Shown one piece after another: positions 31,394 through 40,249 of a stretch of 64,000 nt of DNA. The DNA lies in the NCBI RefSeq assembly GCF_030386795.1, contig NZ_JANUQM010000009.1, positions 62,001-126,000 on the forward strand. The letters run 5' to 3'. The notes under the pieces are model-generated. The model searched no databases, had not been told where the DNA came from, and saw only the letters and a program-made list of their open reading frames with translations. The stretch comes from Streptomyces sp. S.PNR 29. GTDB lineage: Bacteria; Actinomycetota; Actinomycetes; Streptomycetales; Streptomycetaceae. The translations under genes were made by a program, and so were the position numbers. Each line of letters opens with the position of its first letter. The first letter of the stretch is position 1.

Positions 31394-33094
31394 ATGACCG
31401 ACCGATGGGCGCTCGCCCCGGCCGAGGACGGTGGTGTGGACGTCGCCCCCCTCGGTCCGGACGGGCTGCCCTCGGGGCCGGTGCGGCGGGAGCCCGATCT
31501 CGCCGAGGCCGTGCGGAGCCGCCCGGACGTCACGCGGTGGGTGTGGCGGTCCACCGCCGAGGTCTATCCGCGTCTGCTCGCCACGGGGGTGCGCGTCGAG
31601 CGGTGCTACGACATCGAGGACGCCGAGACGCTCCTCCTCGGCCACGAGGGCCGCTACGGCGAACCCCGGTCGGCCGCCGCGGCCCTGGCCCGGCTGCGCG
31701 GCACCCCCGTACCGCCCGACCCGCCCCAGCGGTCCGCCGAGCCGGGCTCCCAGTCCCCGCTCTTCGAGCCGCAGGGCGTCCACCTCCCGCTGGCCGACCT
31801 CGTCGAGGTCTACGCCGAGCAGCAGCGACGGCACGACAGGACCGCGCACCCCGACCGGATGCGGCTGCTGACGGCGGCCGAGTCGGCGGGGATGCTGGTG
31901 GCCGCCGAGATGAACCGGGCGGGGCTGCCGTGGAGCGCCGACGTGCACCGCACGGTCCTGCACGACCTGCTCGGCGAGCGGTACGCGGGCGGCGGCGAGC
32001 CGCGCCGCCTGGCCGAGCTGGCGGACGAGGTGTCCGCCGCGTTCGGGCGCCGGGTGCGGCCCGACCTGCCCGCCGACGTCATCAAGGCGTTCGCGCAGGC
32101 CGGGATCAGGATCAAGTCCACCCGCCGGTGGGAGATCGAGTCCGTCGACCATCCGGCCGTGAAACCGCTCATCGCATACAAGAAGCTGTACCGGATCTGG
32201 GTGGCCCACGGCTGGTCCTGGCTGCAGGACTGGGTGCGCGACGGGCGGTTCCGGCCGGAGTTCCTCGCGGGCGGCACCGTCACCGGACGCTGGGTGACCA
32301 ACGGCGGAGGTGCGCTGCAGATCCCCAAGGTGATCCGGCGGGCCGTCGTCGCCGACCCCGGCTGGCGGCTCGTCGTCGCCGACGCCGACCAGATGGAGCC
32401 CCGGGTGCTGGCGGCGATCTCCCGCGACCCCGGGCTGATGGAGGTGGCCGGCCGGGAGACCGACCTGTACCAGTCGGTGTCCGACCGCGCCTTCTCCGGC
32501 GACCGCGCCCAGGCCAAGCTCGCCGTGCTCGGCGCGGTGTACGGCCAGACCTCCGGCGACGGCCTGAAGAACCTCGCCGCGCTCAGACGCCGCTTCCCCA
32601 AGGCGGTGGCGTACGTCGACGAGGCGGCGCGAGCCGGTGAAGAGGGGCGGCTCGTGCGGACCTGGCTCGGGCGGACCTGCCCGCCGGCGGCCGAGGTGAC
32701 CGACGACGCGGCGGAAGAGGCGGGCATTCCGGTCACGCAGCCTCCGGTCACGGAGGACGAGAGCGACAGCCGGCAGTGGGTGCCCGGCTACGCCTCCAGC
32801 AACGCCCGCGCCCGTGGCCGTTTCGCCCGCAACTTCGTCGTCCAGGGCAGCGCCGCCGACTGGGCCCTGCTGCTGCTCGCCGCGCTCCGGCGCACCTGCG
32901 CCGGGATGGCGGCGGAGCTGGTCTTCTTCCAGCACGACGAGGTGATCGTGCACTGTCCCGAGGAGGAGGCCGACGCGGTCGTGGCGGCGATCCGGGAGGC
33001 GGCCGACCTCGCGGGGCGGCTGACGTTCGGGCCGACGCCGGTGCGGTTCCCGTTCACGACGGCGGTGGTGGAGTGCTATGCGGACGCCAAGTGA
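31394..33094 (+). CDS. DNA polymerase I-like (family A) polymerase without 5' nuclease
   Basis: A 566-residue family A polymerase of the actinobacterial type often named 'bifunctional 3'-5' exonuclease/DNA polymerase'. Polymerase motif A is DADQMEPRVLA (usual DYSQIELR), motif B is RAQAKLAVLGAVYG and motif C is FFQHDEVIVHC, so the catalytic aspartates are intact. In motif B the position of E. coli Phe762 is leucine. The N-terminal 150 residues show no DxE exonuclease motif I, so proofreading is doubtful, and there is no 5' nuclease domain. It probably acts in repair. The stop TGA abuts the convergent regulator's stop. Confidence 0.9.
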   Translation: MTDRWALAPAEDGGVDVAPLGPDGLPSGPVRREPDLAEAVRSRPDVTRWVWRSTAEVYPRLLATGVRVERCYDIEDAETLLLGHEGRYGEPRSAAAALARLRGTPVPPDPPQRSAEPGSQSPLFEPQGVHLPLADLVEVYAEQQRRHDRTAHPDRMRLLTAAESAGMLVAAEMNRAGLPWSADVHRTVLHDLLGERYAGGGEPRRLAELADEVSAAFGRRVRPDLPADVIKAFAQAGIRIKSTRRWEIESVDHPAVKPLIAYKKLYRIWVAHGWSWLQDWVRDGRFRPEFLAGGTVTGRWVTNGGGALQIPKVIRRAVVADPGWRLVVADADQMEPRVLAAISRDPGLMEVAGRETDLYQSVSDRAFSGDRAQAKLAVLGAVYGQTSGDGLKNLAALRRRFPKAVAYVDEAARAGEEGRLVRTWLGRTCPPAAEVTDDAAEEAGIPVTQPPVTEDESDSRQWVPGYASSNARARGRFARNFVVQGSAADWALLLLAALRRTCAGMAAELVFFQHDEVIVHCPEEEADAVVAAIREAADLAGRLTFGPTPVRFPFTTAVVECYADAK

Positions 33095-36000
33095 TCAGCG
33101 GCCGTCCGCCCCGGCCAGCAGCTGCCGCAGCTCCGTCACCACCTCGTTCTCGTCCGTCCCGTCCAGCGCCGCGAGGGCCGACCGCCATGCCTCGTACGCC
33201 TCCTGGGTGCGTCCCCGCTCCCGCAGCAGGAGTCCGTGCTGGTGGCGGGCGAGGCCGCCCATGTAGCGGTCGGCGCGGGCGTCGGCGCGGCTCAGCAGTT
33301 CGGCGCACTCCAGGGCGGCCCGGCCGGTGCGGCCGAGCAGACGCAGGGCACGGACCAGGCCGAGCCGGGTCTGGGACTCGCCGTGCCAGTCGCCGTGGCG
33401 GCCGAGGATGCGCAGGCTCTCCTCGAAGTGCTCCGCGGCGGCGGCCGGTTCGCCGAGGGTGAGATGGGCGTAGCCGATGTTGCAGTGCGCCGAGTGCTGC
33501 ACGATCACATTGCCGATCTCGTCGCCGATGGCCAGCGAACGCCGGTGCTGCTCGATGGCGGCGCGCGGGTCGGTGTGCTCGTACAGGTTGCCCAGGTGGC
33601 TGTAGGTGACGGCCTCGCCGTACGGGTCGTGCAACTGACGCGAGTACTCAAGGCTCTGGCGCAGCGCGTCGCCGGACTCGGCGTGGCGGCCGAGCCCTTC
33701 GAGCAGCAGTCCGCGGTTGTTCAGGCAGCGGCGGATCCAGGAGACCACGCCGAGCCGCCGCCAGATGGCGAGCGCCTGGTCGTTGAGGGAGAGGGCGTCG
33801 TTCTGGCGGCCGGTCAGGAAGTGCAGGCCGGCGAGGTCGCCCAGCGCGTAGGCCTCCGCGGCCTCGTCACCGAGCCGTCGCGCCACGCCGAGGGCGGCCC
33901 GGCCGAGCACCTCCATCTCGGCGACCCGGCCGCTGCGCTGCACGTACGGGAAGAGCAGGCGGACCAGGACGGAGACGCAGGCGGCCGTGTGGTCGTCGGC
34001 GTGGCCGGCGTACCGCTCGACCAGCGCGACGACGTTCTCCAGCTCCCCGTCGCACCAGGCGAAGGCCGCTTCGGGGCTCGCGAAGGGCGGGACGCCGGCC
34101 ACGTGCGCGGCGTGCTCGCGCGGCTGGGCACCGGTCGGGCGGCGACGGTCGTCCTGGTCGAGGCCCGGTTCGACGATGGCGGTCAGGGTGCGCTCGGCGA
34201 CGGCGGCGTACCAGCGCAGGGCGGTGACGACGACGTCCGAGAGGTGATCGGCGTGCGCGCGTGCGCCCCCTTCGCCGCGGCGCCGGCCCTCGGCTCCCAC
34301 GCCACCGTCCTCCTCCCCCAGGGCCAGTTCACGGGCGAAGTCGCGGACCAGGTCGTGCGGGGCGTAGCGGCCGTACGCCGTCTCCTCCAGGAGGGCCACG
34401 TCGACGAGGCGGTCCAGGGCGGTCTCGGCGCGGCGCTCGTCGGTGTCGGTGAGGCGGGCCAGGAGGGGGGCGCCGTACGTGGGCAGGTCCAGGGCGCCGA
34501 TGCGGCGCAGGGCGAGGGCCGCGTCGCGGTCGGCCTGGCGGTCGGAGGCGGCGAGGGCGTCGTGCGCGACGGCCAGGGAGCGGCGGACGCTCAGGTCGTC
34601 GTACTCCAGGTGGTGCAGCCTCCCTCCGGTGGCGGTCAGCTGACCTGCGAGGACGTCCGGGGTGAGGGCGTGGCGCGCGGCGAGCCGGGCGGCGACGACA
34701 CGCAGGGCGAGCGGGAGGCGGCCGGTGAGTTCGACGAGGGGGTGGGCGGCGTCCAGGCCGGCCAGGCCGTCGTGGCCGTCACGGCCGGAGGCCGCACGCA
34801 GCAGGGCCGCGCTGTCCTCGTCCGACAGCGGCGCGAGCGGGAAGCGGTGGGCACCGTCGAGGGCGGTGAGCGGGGAACGGCTGGTGACGATCACCGCGCA
34901 GCCGGCGCCGGCCGGCAGCAGCGGACGTACCTGCGCGGCGTGCGCGGCGTCGTCCAGGACCATCAGGGTGCGCGTCGGCGCGAGAAGGGACCGCAGCAAC
35001 GCGGACGCCGCGTCCGGGTCTTCGGGGATGGCGCGGGGATCGGCGCCGAGGTCGCGAAGGAGCGCGGTGAGCGCCTGACCGGGCGTCAGCGGGGTCATGC
35101 CGGGGGTGGCGCCGTGCAGGTTGACGTACAACTGCCCGTCGGGGAAACGCTCCCTCAGCTCATGGGCGACCTTCAGCGCGAGCGCGCTCTTGCCGACGCC
35201 GGCCATGCCGCTGATGACGGCTACGGCGGGGTGGGGGCCGGGAATGAGGGTGCGGCGCAGTACCTCCACCACGGCCGAGCGGCCGGTGAAGTGGGCCGGG
35301 GGTGGCGGCAGTTGGGCAGGGCGGGGCGGCTGGGCGAGGGTGACCGTCTCCTCGTCCCTGGTTCCGGCGTCCTCGTCGCGGTCCCCGGCGGGCGCACGCC
35401 GGACCCCGGCGTCCTCACCCCCGGCGCCATCCGCCTGGGCCCGGGCGTCGCGCGTCATGGCCCCCGCGGTGCCTCGCAGCACCTCCACATGCGCCTCCCG
35501 CACCGCCGGGCCCGGTTCGATGCCGAGTTCCTCGACGAGGCGGGTGCGCAGGTCGCGGTGGACGGCGAGGGCCTCGGCCTGGCGGCCGGTGCGGTGCAGG
35601 GCCAGCATCAGCTGCCGGTGGTACGACTCCCGCAGCGGATGCTCGGCGGCCAGCGCCGTCAACTCCGGTACGAGTTCGGCGAGCCGCACACCGCCGAGGG
35701 CCAGCTCCGCGTCGTACCGCCACTCCAGGAGCAGCAGCCGCGCCTCCTGCAGGCGCTGCGCGAACGCGTACCCGCCCACCTCGAACGGCAGCCCGGCCAG
35801 CGGCGTACCCCGCCACAGTGCGAGCGCCGCCGTGCACGCGCGCACGACCCGCGCCCAGTCGCGCTCGGCGTGCGCGGCGCGCGCCACCGCGGCCTGCGCC
35901 TCGAAGACATGCACGTCCAGCTCGCCCTCCCGGACGCGCAGCAGGTATCCGGACGGCACCGTGCGCAGCCGTTCCGGATCGTCGAGCAGCCGTCGCAGCC

Positions 36001-36244
36001 GGGTCACGTGGTTGTGCAGCGAGGCCTGCGCGGACGGGGGCGGGGCGCCGCCCCACAGTGCCTCCTTGAGCGCCTCGACGGAGACGACCCGGCCACCTTC
36101 CAGCAGCAGCGCGGCCAGCAGGGCCCTCATCTTGGCGCTGCCGACCGGCTGAACCCGGGCGGAGCCGCCGCTGTAAGCGCTGTCACCGTCGTACAGCACC
36201 GGCGGCCCCAGCAGTCCGAACCGCAGTTCGCACCACTCCCCCAC
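33095..36244 (-). CDS. SARP-type regulator with NB-ARC and TPR domains (AfsR-like)
   Basis: About 1049 residues in the AfsR layout. Residues 7-100: OmpR-like winged helix (LRFGLLGPPVLYDGD...MRALLAALLLEGGRVVSVEALKEALWG). About 100-245: BTAD (HVFEAQAAVARAAHAERDWARVVRACTAALALWRG...ALHRTGRQAEALAVHR). About 330-560: NB-ARC with Walker A GMAGVGKSAL near 347, Walker B LMVLDDAA and VIVTSR. About 700-1040: TPR repeats (LNNRGLLLEGLGRHAESGDALRQSLEYSRQ and others). Such proteins activate antibiotic or developmental genes when the ATPase part receives a signal. No biosynthetic cluster is visible nearby. The start is uncertain: ATG 36280 and GTG 36244 both lie in an interspersed repeat; CTG 36226 is also possible. 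Confidence 0.88.
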   Translation of the reverse strand: MGEWCELRFGLLGPPVLYDGDSAYSGGSARVQPVGSAKMRALLAALLLEGGRVVSVEALKEALWGGAPPPSAQASLHNHVTRLRRLLDDPERLRTVPSGYLLRVREGELDVHVFEAQAAVARAAHAERDWARVVRACTAALALWRGTPLAGLPFEVGGYAFAQRLQEARLLLLEWRYDAELALGGVRLAELVPELTALAAEHPLRESYHRQLMLALHRTGRQAEALAVHRDLRTRLVEELGIEPGPAVREAHVEVLRGTAGAMTRDARAQADGAGGEDAGVRRAPAGDRDEDAGTRDEETVTLAQPPRPAQLPPPPAHFTGRSAVVEVLRRTLIPGPHPAVAVISGMAGVGKSALALKVAHELRERFPDGQLYVNLHGATPGMTPLTPGQALTALLRDLGADPRAIPEDPDAASALLRSLLAPTRTLMVLDDAAHAAQVRPLLPAGAGCAVIVTSRSPLTALDGAHRFPLAPLSDEDSAALLRAASGRDGHDGLAGLDAAHPLVELTGRLPLALRVVAARLAARHALTPDVLAGQLTATGGRLHHLEYDDLSVRRSLAVAHDALAASDRQADRDAALALRRIGALDLPTYGAPLLARLTDTDERRAETALDRLVDVALLEETAYGRYAPHDLVRDFARELALGEEDGGVGAEGRRRGEGGARAHADHLSDVVVTALRWYAAVAERTLTAIVEPGLDQDDRRRPTGAQPREHAAHVAGVPPFASPEAAFAWCDGELENVVALVERYAGHADDHTAACVSVLVRLLFPYVQRSGRVAEMEVLGRAALGVARRLGDEAAEAYALGDLAGLHFLTGRQNDALSLNDQALAIWRRLGVVSWIRRCLNNRGLLLEGLGRHAESGDALRQSLEYSRQLHDPYGEAVTYSHLGNLYEHTDPRAAIEQHRRSLAIGDEIGNVIVQHSAHCNIGYAHLTLGEPAAAAEHFEESLRILGRHGDWHGESQTRLGLVRALRLLGRTGRAALECAELLSRADARADRYMGGLARHQHGLLLRERGRTQEAYEAWRSALAALDGTDENEVVTELRQLLAGADGR

Positions 36245-36279
36245 GCTCTCGGCTCTGCTTGAGCAGGGAGGTACCCCCA
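36235..36279. repeat. Streptomyces interspersed repeat at the regulator's 5' end
   Basis: CTCCCCCACGCTCTCGGCTC, then TGCTTGAGCAGGGAGGTACC and CCC, matches a repeat I recall scattered between genes in Streptomyces (CTCCCCCAAGCTCTCGGCTT..GCTCGAGCAGGGGGTACCCCC). It folds: GCTCTCGGC/GAGC arms and GGGAGGTACCCCC. It covers the possible starts of the regulator. Confidence 0.6.
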
Positions 36280-36693
36280 TCGCCGCCCCACTGCCTTCCC
36301 GCGCCCCGCACCCGGGCGCGCTCCCCGGCGGAGCTCCGCCGTGCCTGGCGGATTTCCGTCCTCGCCACGGCGGTTTCCCGCCACCTTCGTCCTGACGGTC
36401 GCCGCCGGATTCCGCTACTGTTCGGCCGCCTTCCGTCTTCGTCCGATGACTTCACGCCAACCGGCCGACGAGGAAACGGAGAACCGTTGGCCACATGTTA
36501 GCGATCTGTTGGTGCGGCCTGATGTGATCACTACATCGGATCTGGCCCGGGGGTGCGCGCGTACGACGCGTTGCTCGGGGGAGTGTCGCCGCCGTGGCCG
36601 GATCCGGGGACGCACGAGGGTCCCGGTCGGCGGAGGTGAACGACCGGGGCCCTCGCCCATGTCCGGCCGCCCCGGCCCCCCGCTGTTCCGTTG
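36280..36693. other. Intergenic region, 414 bases, between regulator and glycosyltransferase
   Basis: Both flanking genes are on the minus strand, so this should hold the regulator's promoter and the end of transcription... the glycosyltransferase stop is at 36694. An AT-richer core (36485-36540) contains the inverted repeat GATGT-N7-ACATC (36521-36537), a possible operator. No coding frame is convincing. Confidence 0.4.
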
Positions 36694-37590
36694 TCAGATG
36701 ACGGGCGGTCGTCCCAGCCGGGTGAGCCGCCAGACCGTCCGCCAGCGCATGGGCCGCCGCTCACCCGCCGACTCCCGTACGCCTTCCACGAATCCGCCGA
36801 ACCATGCGCGCAGACCGGCGCGCGAGGACCGGTTGCGGACGACGGTCAGCAGCACCCAGACGGCCAGGTGCACCGGGACGAGCGGCAGCGGCAGCCGGCG
36901 GCGGGCCAGCCACACCCGGTTGCGGGCGTTGACCCGGTAGTAGATGGCGTGCCGGGCGGGCGAGGTCTTCGGGTGCTGGAGCAGCAGTTCGGGCGCGTAC
37001 AGGATCCGCCAGCCGGCGTCGGCGGCCCGCCAGGCCAGGTCGGTCTCCTCGTGCGCGAAGAAGAACTCGGCGGGCCAGTCGCCGATCTCGTCGAGCATCG
37101 CCATCCGCAGGGCGTGCCCGCCGCCGAGGAACCCGGTGACGTACCCGCCGCGCAGCGGATCGGAGGCGCCGAGCCTCGGCACGTGCCGCTGCTGGGTCTC
37201 GCCGTGCTCGTCGGCGATGCGGAAGCCGACGATGCCGAGCCGGTCGTCGGCGGTGTACAGGTCCCGTACGCGGCGCAGCACGTCGGCGTCGACGAGCAGG
37301 CCGTCGTCGTCCAGCTCGACCACGACGTCCACGTCGCCGAACTCGCGCAGCCGGGCGATGGCCGCGTTGCGCCCGCCGGGGCAGCCCAGGTTCTCGTCGA
37401 GCTCGATCGGGGTGACCTCGCCCGGCAGCGACAGGCGCCGGGCGAACTCGGGCAGCGGGCAGCCGTTGCCGACGATCACGATTCGCTCGGGCGGGACGTC
37501 CTGCTTGGCCACGGACTCCAGCAGGGCGTCGACTTCCTCGAGCCGGTTGCCCATGGTCACCACGGCGACGGCGATCCTCGGCGCCCCCAT
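36694..37590 (-). CDS. Family 2 glycosyltransferase
   Basis: A 298-residue GT-A enzyme. The N-terminal Rossmann-like part starts IAVAVVTMGNRLEEVDALLESV, with ENLGCPGGRNAAI and the metal-binding DDD in VVVELDDDGLLVDADV. FFFAHEETDLAWRAADAGWRILY supplies the EED-like acceptor motif. About 35 C-terminal residues after a hydrophobic patch (VPVHLAVWVLLTVV) are basic and amphipathic, suggesting membrane contact. It may build a surface polysaccharide or teichoic acid; the sugar is unknown. ATG 37590 is the likely start. No partner genes are adjacent. Confidence 0.9.
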   Translation of the reverse strand: MGAPRIAVAVVTMGNRLEEVDALLESVAKQDVPPERIVIVGNGCPLPEFARRLSLPGEVTPIELDENLGCPGGRNAAIARLREFGDVDVVVELDDDGLLVDADVLRRVRDLYTADDRLGIVGFRIADEHGETQQRHVPRLGASDPLRGGYVTGFLGGGHALRMAMLDEIGDWPAEFFFAHEETDLAWRAADAGWRILYAPELLLQHPKTSPARHAIYYRVNARNRVWLARRRLPLPLVPVHLAVWVLLTVVRNRSSRAGLRAWFGGFVEGVRESAGERRPMRWRTVWRLTRLGRPPVI

Positions 37591-37814
37591 GTCCTCACCC
37601 CATCCCGGCCGGCAACTGGGTCGCGATGCTAGCCGTTCACAGTAAGGACTTCTTAAGTACGCCGGTTCGTACGCTCCTCGGCGCGGCGCGCAGCGGCCGC
37701 TCCCGTACGCCGGTGCGACACCGGCGTCTACCCCCGCGCATCCGACTTGTCCGATCCCTGCGCGACGCGCACGCTGGGACTGTGAGTTACCTCACCAGCG
37801 CGAATTGAGCAAAA

Positions 37815-40247
37815 ATGACCACTTTTGATCAGATAAACGGTCACAGTGGGTGGTCAAATGATGTCGCGACAGCCACGATCAGTCCGGAAGGCATCATCAC
37901 GGGGTGGAGCGAGGGCGCTCGGCGACTGCTGGGCTACCCGGCTCCCGAGGTCGTGGGCCGCCCCGCCGCCGACCTCGTCGTCACTCGGGAGCCGCCCGCC
38001 GCCGGAGTCACCCCGGCAGCCCCCCGGGCCTGGGGCGGCACAGCGGTTCTGAGGCACCGGGACGGCCACCGTGTCCAGGTGATCCTGCACGCCCAGCCCT
38101 CGCTGGGCGACGACGGCACGACCCGGGAATTCGTCATCACCGCCCCCGAGGGTCCCGCCGAGTCGGAGAACGGCCGCAGGATGATCGAGTGGACCTTCGC
38201 CCAGTCCTCCATCGCGCTCACCGCCTACACCATCGCGCCGGGCGCCGCAGCTGAGGGAGGCGGGCGGGTACGGGCGGCCGGAGACGGGCAGACGCAGGAC
38301 GACTCGCAGACGCAGGACGACTCGCAGACGCAGGACGACTCACGGGCTCAGGACGACGAAGAGTTCCTGCGATTCGTCCGTCGTACCGCCGAGGAGGGCA
38401 CGCCGCGGCGGTACGAGCGCTTCGCGCCGGCTCCGCCCTCCGCCCGTCAGCGCGCCTGGAGCATCGAGCTGTGGCCCGTCCGCAATCCCGCGACCGCCGA
38501 GGTGGTCGGCGTCGGCACCGCGACGTTCGACAGCAGCGGGCACCACACGGCCCGCCGGCGGCTGGCCCTGCTGAACGAGGCCGGGACCCGTATCGGCACC
38601 ACCCTCAACGTCACCCGCACCGCCCAGGAACTCGCCGACCTGGTCGTCCCGCGGCTCGCCGACTTCGTCAGCGTGGACCTGCTCGACTCCGTCACCCGAG
38701 GGGAGGAGCCGATCCCCGGCCCGGTCGACGCCGCCGTGGCGCTGCGCCGGGTCGCGCACCAGTCCTCGGCGCCGGAAGGCGTTCCCGAAGCGGCCGTCGA
38801 CCTCGGCGCGCTCGACACCTACCCCCCGTTCTCGCCCCCGGCCCGAGCCCTGACCAGCGGGCGGCCGGTGCTCAGCGGCACCGACGACCCCGACTTCTCC
38901 CGCTGGATCGCCGGGCACCGGGCACGGACCGCCCGGGTCCAGGAGTACGGGTTCCACTCGGTCATGGCGGTCCCGCTGCTGGCCCGGGGCATCACCCTCG
39001 GCGTGGCGGTCCTCGCCCGCGCGGCCGGGTCCGAGCCGTACCAGCAGGACGATCTGATCCTCGCCGAGGAGCTGGCGGGCCGTGCGGCCGTCGGTGTGGA
39101 CAACGCCCGCCGCTACACCCGCGAGCGCACCAACGCGCTCACCCTGCAGCGCAGTCTGCTGCCCCGCGATCTGCCCCGGCAGGCGGCCGTCGAGGTGGCG
39201 TACCGCTATCTGCCGGCCGGCATGGGGGCCGGAGTGGGCGGCGACTGGTTCGACGTCGTGCCCCTGTCGGGCACGCGGGTGGCCCTGGTCGTCGGTGACG
39301 TGGTCGGTCACGGCATCCACGCCTCCGCCACCATGGGCCGGCTGCGCACGGCGGTGCGCACCCTCGCCGACGTCGACCTTCCCCCCGACGAGCTCCTCAC
39401 CCACCTCGACGACCTGGTCACCCACCTCACCTCGGACGACGACACGGTGCTGCGGGACGAGCCGTACACCGGTGAGATCGGAGCGACCTGCCTGTACGCC
39501 GTCTACGACCCCGTCTCCCGGGTCTGCACCCTCGCCAGCGCCGGACACATCCCGCCCGCCGTCCTGCTCCCCGACGGCAGCGTCAGCGTCGTTCACCTCA
39601 CCCCCGGGCCACTGCTGGGCGTCGGAGGCCTGCCCTTCGAGTCCACGGAGCTGGAACTGCCCGAGGGCAGTCTGCTGGCCCTCTACACCGACGGCCTGAT
39701 CGAGGCCCGCGACCACGACGTCAGCCTCGGCCTCGAACGGCTCTGCGAGGCCCTGGCCTCCCCCGTCCCCTCCCTGGAGGTCACCTGCGACGCCATCGTC
39801 AAGGCCATGCTGCCCGACAGCCCCGCCGACGACGTGGCCCTGCTGCTCGCCCGCACCCGGGCGCTGCACGCCGACCAGGTCGCCGCGTGGGCGCTGCCGG
39901 CCGACCCGGCGATCGTGGCCGACGCCCGGGCCCAGACCGCACGCCAGCTCAAGGTATGGGGGCTGGAGGAGGCGGCGTTCGTCACCGAGCTGGTGGTGAG
40001 CGAGCTGGTCACCAACGCCATCCGGTACGGGGACGTACCGATCGGGCTCCGGCTGATCCGGGACCGGACCCTGATCTGCGAGGTCTCCGACGCCAGCAGC
40101 ACCGCGCCCCATCTGCGCCGCGCCCGCACCTACGACGAGGGCGGGCGGGGACTGCACATGGTCGCCCAGCTCACCCAGGGCTGGGGCACCCGCCAGACCC
40201 CCATGGGCAAGACCATCTGGGCCGAGCAAACCCTCCCGGTCAGCTGA
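37815..40247 (+). CDS. PAS-GAF-SpoIIE-HATPase signalling phosphatase
   Basis: An 810-residue cytoplasmic protein. Order: PAS (about 18-110, ISPEGIITGWSEGARRLLGYPAPEVVGR), a second degenerate PAS interrupted by three QTQDDS repeats (about 159-176), GAF (about 255-430), SpoIIE/PP2C phosphatase (about 450-660, YLPAGMGAGVGGDWFDVVPL, VVGDVVGHGIHASATMGRLR, LALYTDGLIEARD) and a C-terminal HATPase_c_2 (about 690-805, VTELVVSELVTNAIRYGD and YDEGGRGLHMV). Such proteins dephosphorylate anti-anti-sigma factors and may also rephosphorylate or bind sigma through the kinase-like end. It ends two bases before the LacI-type gene. Possible partners: the BldG locus or others. Confidence 0.93.
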   Translation: MTTFDQINGHSGWSNDVATATISPEGIITGWSEGARRLLGYPAPEVVGRPAADLVVTREPPAAGVTPAAPRAWGGTAVLRHRDGHRVQVILHAQPSLGDDGTTREFVITAPEGPAESENGRRMIEWTFAQSSIALTAYTIAPGAAAEGGGRVRAAGDGQTQDDSQTQDDSQTQDDSRAQDDEEFLRFVRRTAEEGTPRRYERFAPAPPSARQRAWSIELWPVRNPATAEVVGVGTATFDSSGHHTARRRLALLNEAGTRIGTTLNVTRTAQELADLVVPRLADFVSVDLLDSVTRGEEPIPGPVDAAVALRRVAHQSSAPEGVPEAAVDLGALDTYPPFSPPARALTSGRPVLSGTDDPDFSRWIAGHRARTARVQEYGFHSVMAVPLLARGITLGVAVLARAAGSEPYQQDDLILAEELAGRAAVGVDNARRYTRERTNALTLQRSLLPRDLPRQAAVEVAYRYLPAGMGAGVGGDWFDVVPLSGTRVALVVGDVVGHGIHASATMGRLRTAVRTLADVDLPPDELLTHLDDLVTHLTSDDDTVLRDEPYTGEIGATCLYAVYDPVSRVCTLASAGHIPPAVLLPDGSVSVVHLTPGPLLGVGGLPFESTELELPEGSLLALYTDGLIEARDHDVSLGLERLCEALASPVPSLEVTCDAIVKAMLPDSPADDVALLLARTRALHADQVAAWALPADPAIVADARAQTARQLKVWGLEEAAFVTELVVSELVTNAIRYGDVPIGLRLIRDRTLICEVSDASSTAPHLRRARTYDEGGRGLHMVAQLTQGWGTRQTPMGKTIWAEQTLPVS
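38289..38342 (+). repeat. Three 18-bp tandem repeats in the SpoIIE-type gene
   Basis: CAGACGCAGGACGACTCG three times (38289-38306, 38307-38324, 38325-38342; the last ends CA), encoding QTQDDS each time. Exact copies point to recent slippage. They sit in a linker of the second PAS region. Confidence 0.9.
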
Positions 40248-40249
40248 CC

